64,000 nucleotides of DNA from Alloacidobacterium dinghuense (GTDB taxonomy: Bacteria; Acidobacteriota; Terriglobia; Terriglobales; Acidobacteriaceae), in contig NZ_CP060394.1 in assembly GCF_014274465.1 (NCBI RefSeq), positions 5,642,001 to 5,706,000 on the forward strand. The letters are read 5' to 3'. The position numbers and the translations under genes are program-made. Below are positions 62,511 to 64,000 of the stretch, piece by piece. The first letter of the stretch is position 1. Each line of letters opens with the position of its first letter. The notes under the pieces were generated by a model. It had not been told where the DNA came from. It did not search any database and was given only the letters and a program-made list of their open reading frames with translations.

Positions 62511-64000
62511 TCAGCGCGCGAGAGCTTCGTCACTCAATTCATCCTCGTGACGCCGTCTGGGAAGCGGCAACTGGATCACAAGCGCAGCGCCGTGCGGCTG
62601 CAGGTTGTAAGCGGAGATTTCGCCTCCGTGATCGCGCGCGATGGCATAGCAGACGCTGAGGCCTTTGCCTGCGCCGGCTCGCGGCGACTTCGTCACAAAG
62701 AAGGGATCGAACGCGCGATTCGGATCGAGAAAGCCCGGCCCGTTGTCTGAGATCAGCACCCGGACTCCATCCTCATCGTGGCTTGCCTCTACGCGAAGAG
62801 CCTTAGCCTCTTCGCTGTTGCAGGCCCCAAACGCGTCGAGCGAATTGTTGATCAGGTGCAGGAACATCTGCTGCAGCTGGTTCTTGTTGCCGTCAACGTC
62901 GGGCAGGCCTTTGGCCAGATGGAGCTGCAATTCAATCTGGTGGCGGTTGAAGTCCGCGCGGCGCAACTGGTAGATGTCTCTGAGAATTTCTGCGACCGAT
63001 ACCGCGACGTGCTCCACCGGAGAGGGTCTCCAGAAGCGCAGCATGCTTTCAATAATCTGCCGCATACGCTGCGCCTCACCGCGGATGAGCGACACACTTT
63101 CCAGAGCCGGATGATCCTCGAGCGTCTCTTCGAGTATCTGCGAGTAGCCGAGCACGACCGTCAACGGATTGTTCAGCTCATGCGCAACACCGGCCGCAAG
63201 TTGCCCAAGCCCTGCAAGTTTTTCCGAACGCGCAACACGCTGCATCAGCGCATTGTGTTCGCGCATGGCCGCGAGACGCGCTACCAGGAGCTCCACCGGA
63301 AGCAGATCATCGGCCTGCAACGGGCGTTCAGGCTGCTTCAACCCGCTCAGGAACAGGCATCCTTCCGCCACACCTTTTCGCGTTTCCAATGGAATCGCAT
63401 GCGTTTTGAAATATCCCAACTGCTCCAGGGGATCATCCGCGACGAAAAGCGGCCGCAGGTCCACCTGCAAGGTGTTGCCCATCTCGACGGCAATGCTCTC
63501 GCTTTGCCGGAAGCGTTCGACTTCCTCATGCGTAGCGCGCTTAATCATCGCGTTCAGCCCCGCGACAAGCGCCTCCTCCATGCCTGAGTGCGCCACTACC
63601 CTGAAATGCCCCTCCACATCCCGCAGGAGCAGCATCGCCTGGCTGAAGCGGCTCACCTCCACAATCACTTCGCATGCATGTTGATACGCGGCTTCCGCGT
63701 TTACATCGGAGAGCAACGAAAGATCGATCTCCGAATATCGCTCCATCTCTATACGCGCGCGGTGATCCCGCTCCTTGGCGGCCTTGTTCAGCGCGAGTTC
63801 ATCTTCCAGCACGATCAGAATCATGCCCACGGCGGTCATCACCTTAATGAGGTTCACGCCACGGCCAACCAGAACCATCACGGGACTAACCGGTTGCAGG
63901 AAGATGAAGTCGAGAAAAACAGGCGTGGTCCATAGCAGAAAGCCTGCCGAAGCGAATATCACCCCAGGGCTGAAGCGGCGAAAAGCCGACGCAAAGAGCA
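62511..64000 (-). CDS. Membrane GAF-domain sensor histidine kinase (5' end outside window)
   Basis: At least 495 aa are visible and the frame is open to the window edge, so the N-terminus is missing. Hydrophobic segments (FLLWTTPVFLDFIFLQ) come first, then a helical linker, then a GAF domain (SQAMLLLRDVEGHFRVVAHSGM...; about 110-240 of the visible part). The HisKA domain with GLGQLAAGVAHELNNPLTVVLG contains the phospho-His, and the HATPase follows with LHLINNSLDAFGA (N box), ISDNGPGFLDP and GAGKGLSVCYAIARDHGG. The class is NtrB-like. No response regulator is visible in the window. Confidence 0.9.
   Translation of the reverse strand, partial: LFASAFRRFSPGVIFASAGFLLWTTPVFLDFIFLQPVSPVMVLVGRGVNLIKVMTAVGMILIVLEDELALNKAAKERDHRARIEMERYSEIDLSLLSDVNAEAAYQHACEVIVEVSRFSQAMLLLRDVEGHFRVVAHSGMEEALVAGLNAMIKRATHEEVERFRQSESIAVEMGNTLQVDLRPLFVADDPLEQLGYFKTHAIPLETRKGVAEGCLFLSGLKQPERPLQADDLLPVELLVARLAAMREHNALMQRVARSEKLAGLGQLAAGVAHELNNPLTVVLGYSQILEETLEDHPALESVSLIRGEAQRMRQIIESMLRFWRPSPVEHVAVSVAEILRDIYQLRRADFNRHQIELQLHLAKGLPDVDGNKNQLQQMFLHLINNSLDAFGACNSEEAKALRVEASHDEDGVRVLISDNGPGFLDPNRAFDPFFVTKSPRAGAGKGLSVCYAIARDHGGEISAYNLQPHGAALVIQLPLPRRRHEDELSDEALAR

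Overview
The window looks like a chromosomal segment of an acidobacterium (Acidobacteriota, probably Terriglobia/Acidobacteriaceae). This is inferred from gene content rather than from any marker phylogeny: two giant secreted SBBP/choice-of-anchor-D proteins ending in a GCGGG-type module, a BBP2-like porin, a DUF1080 protein, several exported S9/M28 peptidases and a heparan-acetyltransferase-like membrane protein are a typical combination there.

Left flank (1-6769): the end of a gluzincin-type metallopeptidase, then a seven-gene aromatic amino-acid operon on the minus strand in the order trpC-trpF-trpB-trpA-chorismate mutase-aroF-tyrA (6581 down to 785), with several junctions of 4 nt or less.

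Centre (6770-35259): this stretch has the marks of an integrated genomic island. The 3' end of tRNA-Leu(CAG) (complement 35247-35333), including some bases beyond the CCA, is repeated exactly over 22 bp at 6770-6791. A tyrosine integrase lies directly beside the tRNA, and TTAGCCA direct repeats sit inside both ends, four of them spaced 10-11 bp apart at the left end. Inside are, in order: two giant divergent exported beta-propeller proteins; an excisionase-like HTH protein; a metallo-beta-lactamase-fold protein; a P4/D5-type primase-helicase with a partner gene; a frameshifted large serine recombinase with small satellite genes; a cargo block (frameshifted metallophosphoesterase, unknown protein, VOC protein, S9 peptidase); and a graveyard of remnants (a second recombinase tail, an Ig-like repeat fragment, an IS21-type transposase). 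The HTH, primase-helicase, integrase and tRNA site resemble the core of a P4-like satellite that has gained cargo and is decaying.

Right flank (35260-64000): ordinary chromosome. It holds the tRNA-Leu with its promoter, an OsmC protein, a small zinc-ribbon gene interrupted by an in-frame TAG, a PadR regulator with three AGATATATCT operator-like palindromes, an M28 peptidase, mutY, a three-gene cluster with a phage-spike-like protein and a regular NQK heptad coiled coil, a DUF1080 protein, a PF10136 membrane protein, an SDR, a lactate/malate dehydrogenase-family protein, a DUF5009-like protein, an AMIN/Amidase_3 amidase, a hicBA-type pair, alaS, a TonB-C protein, a BBP2 porin with a clear terminator, an EF-hand protein, recX, a second S9 peptidase and a GAF-histidine kinase cut by the window edge.

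All functional assignments rest on reading motifs in the translated sequence; no database search was run.
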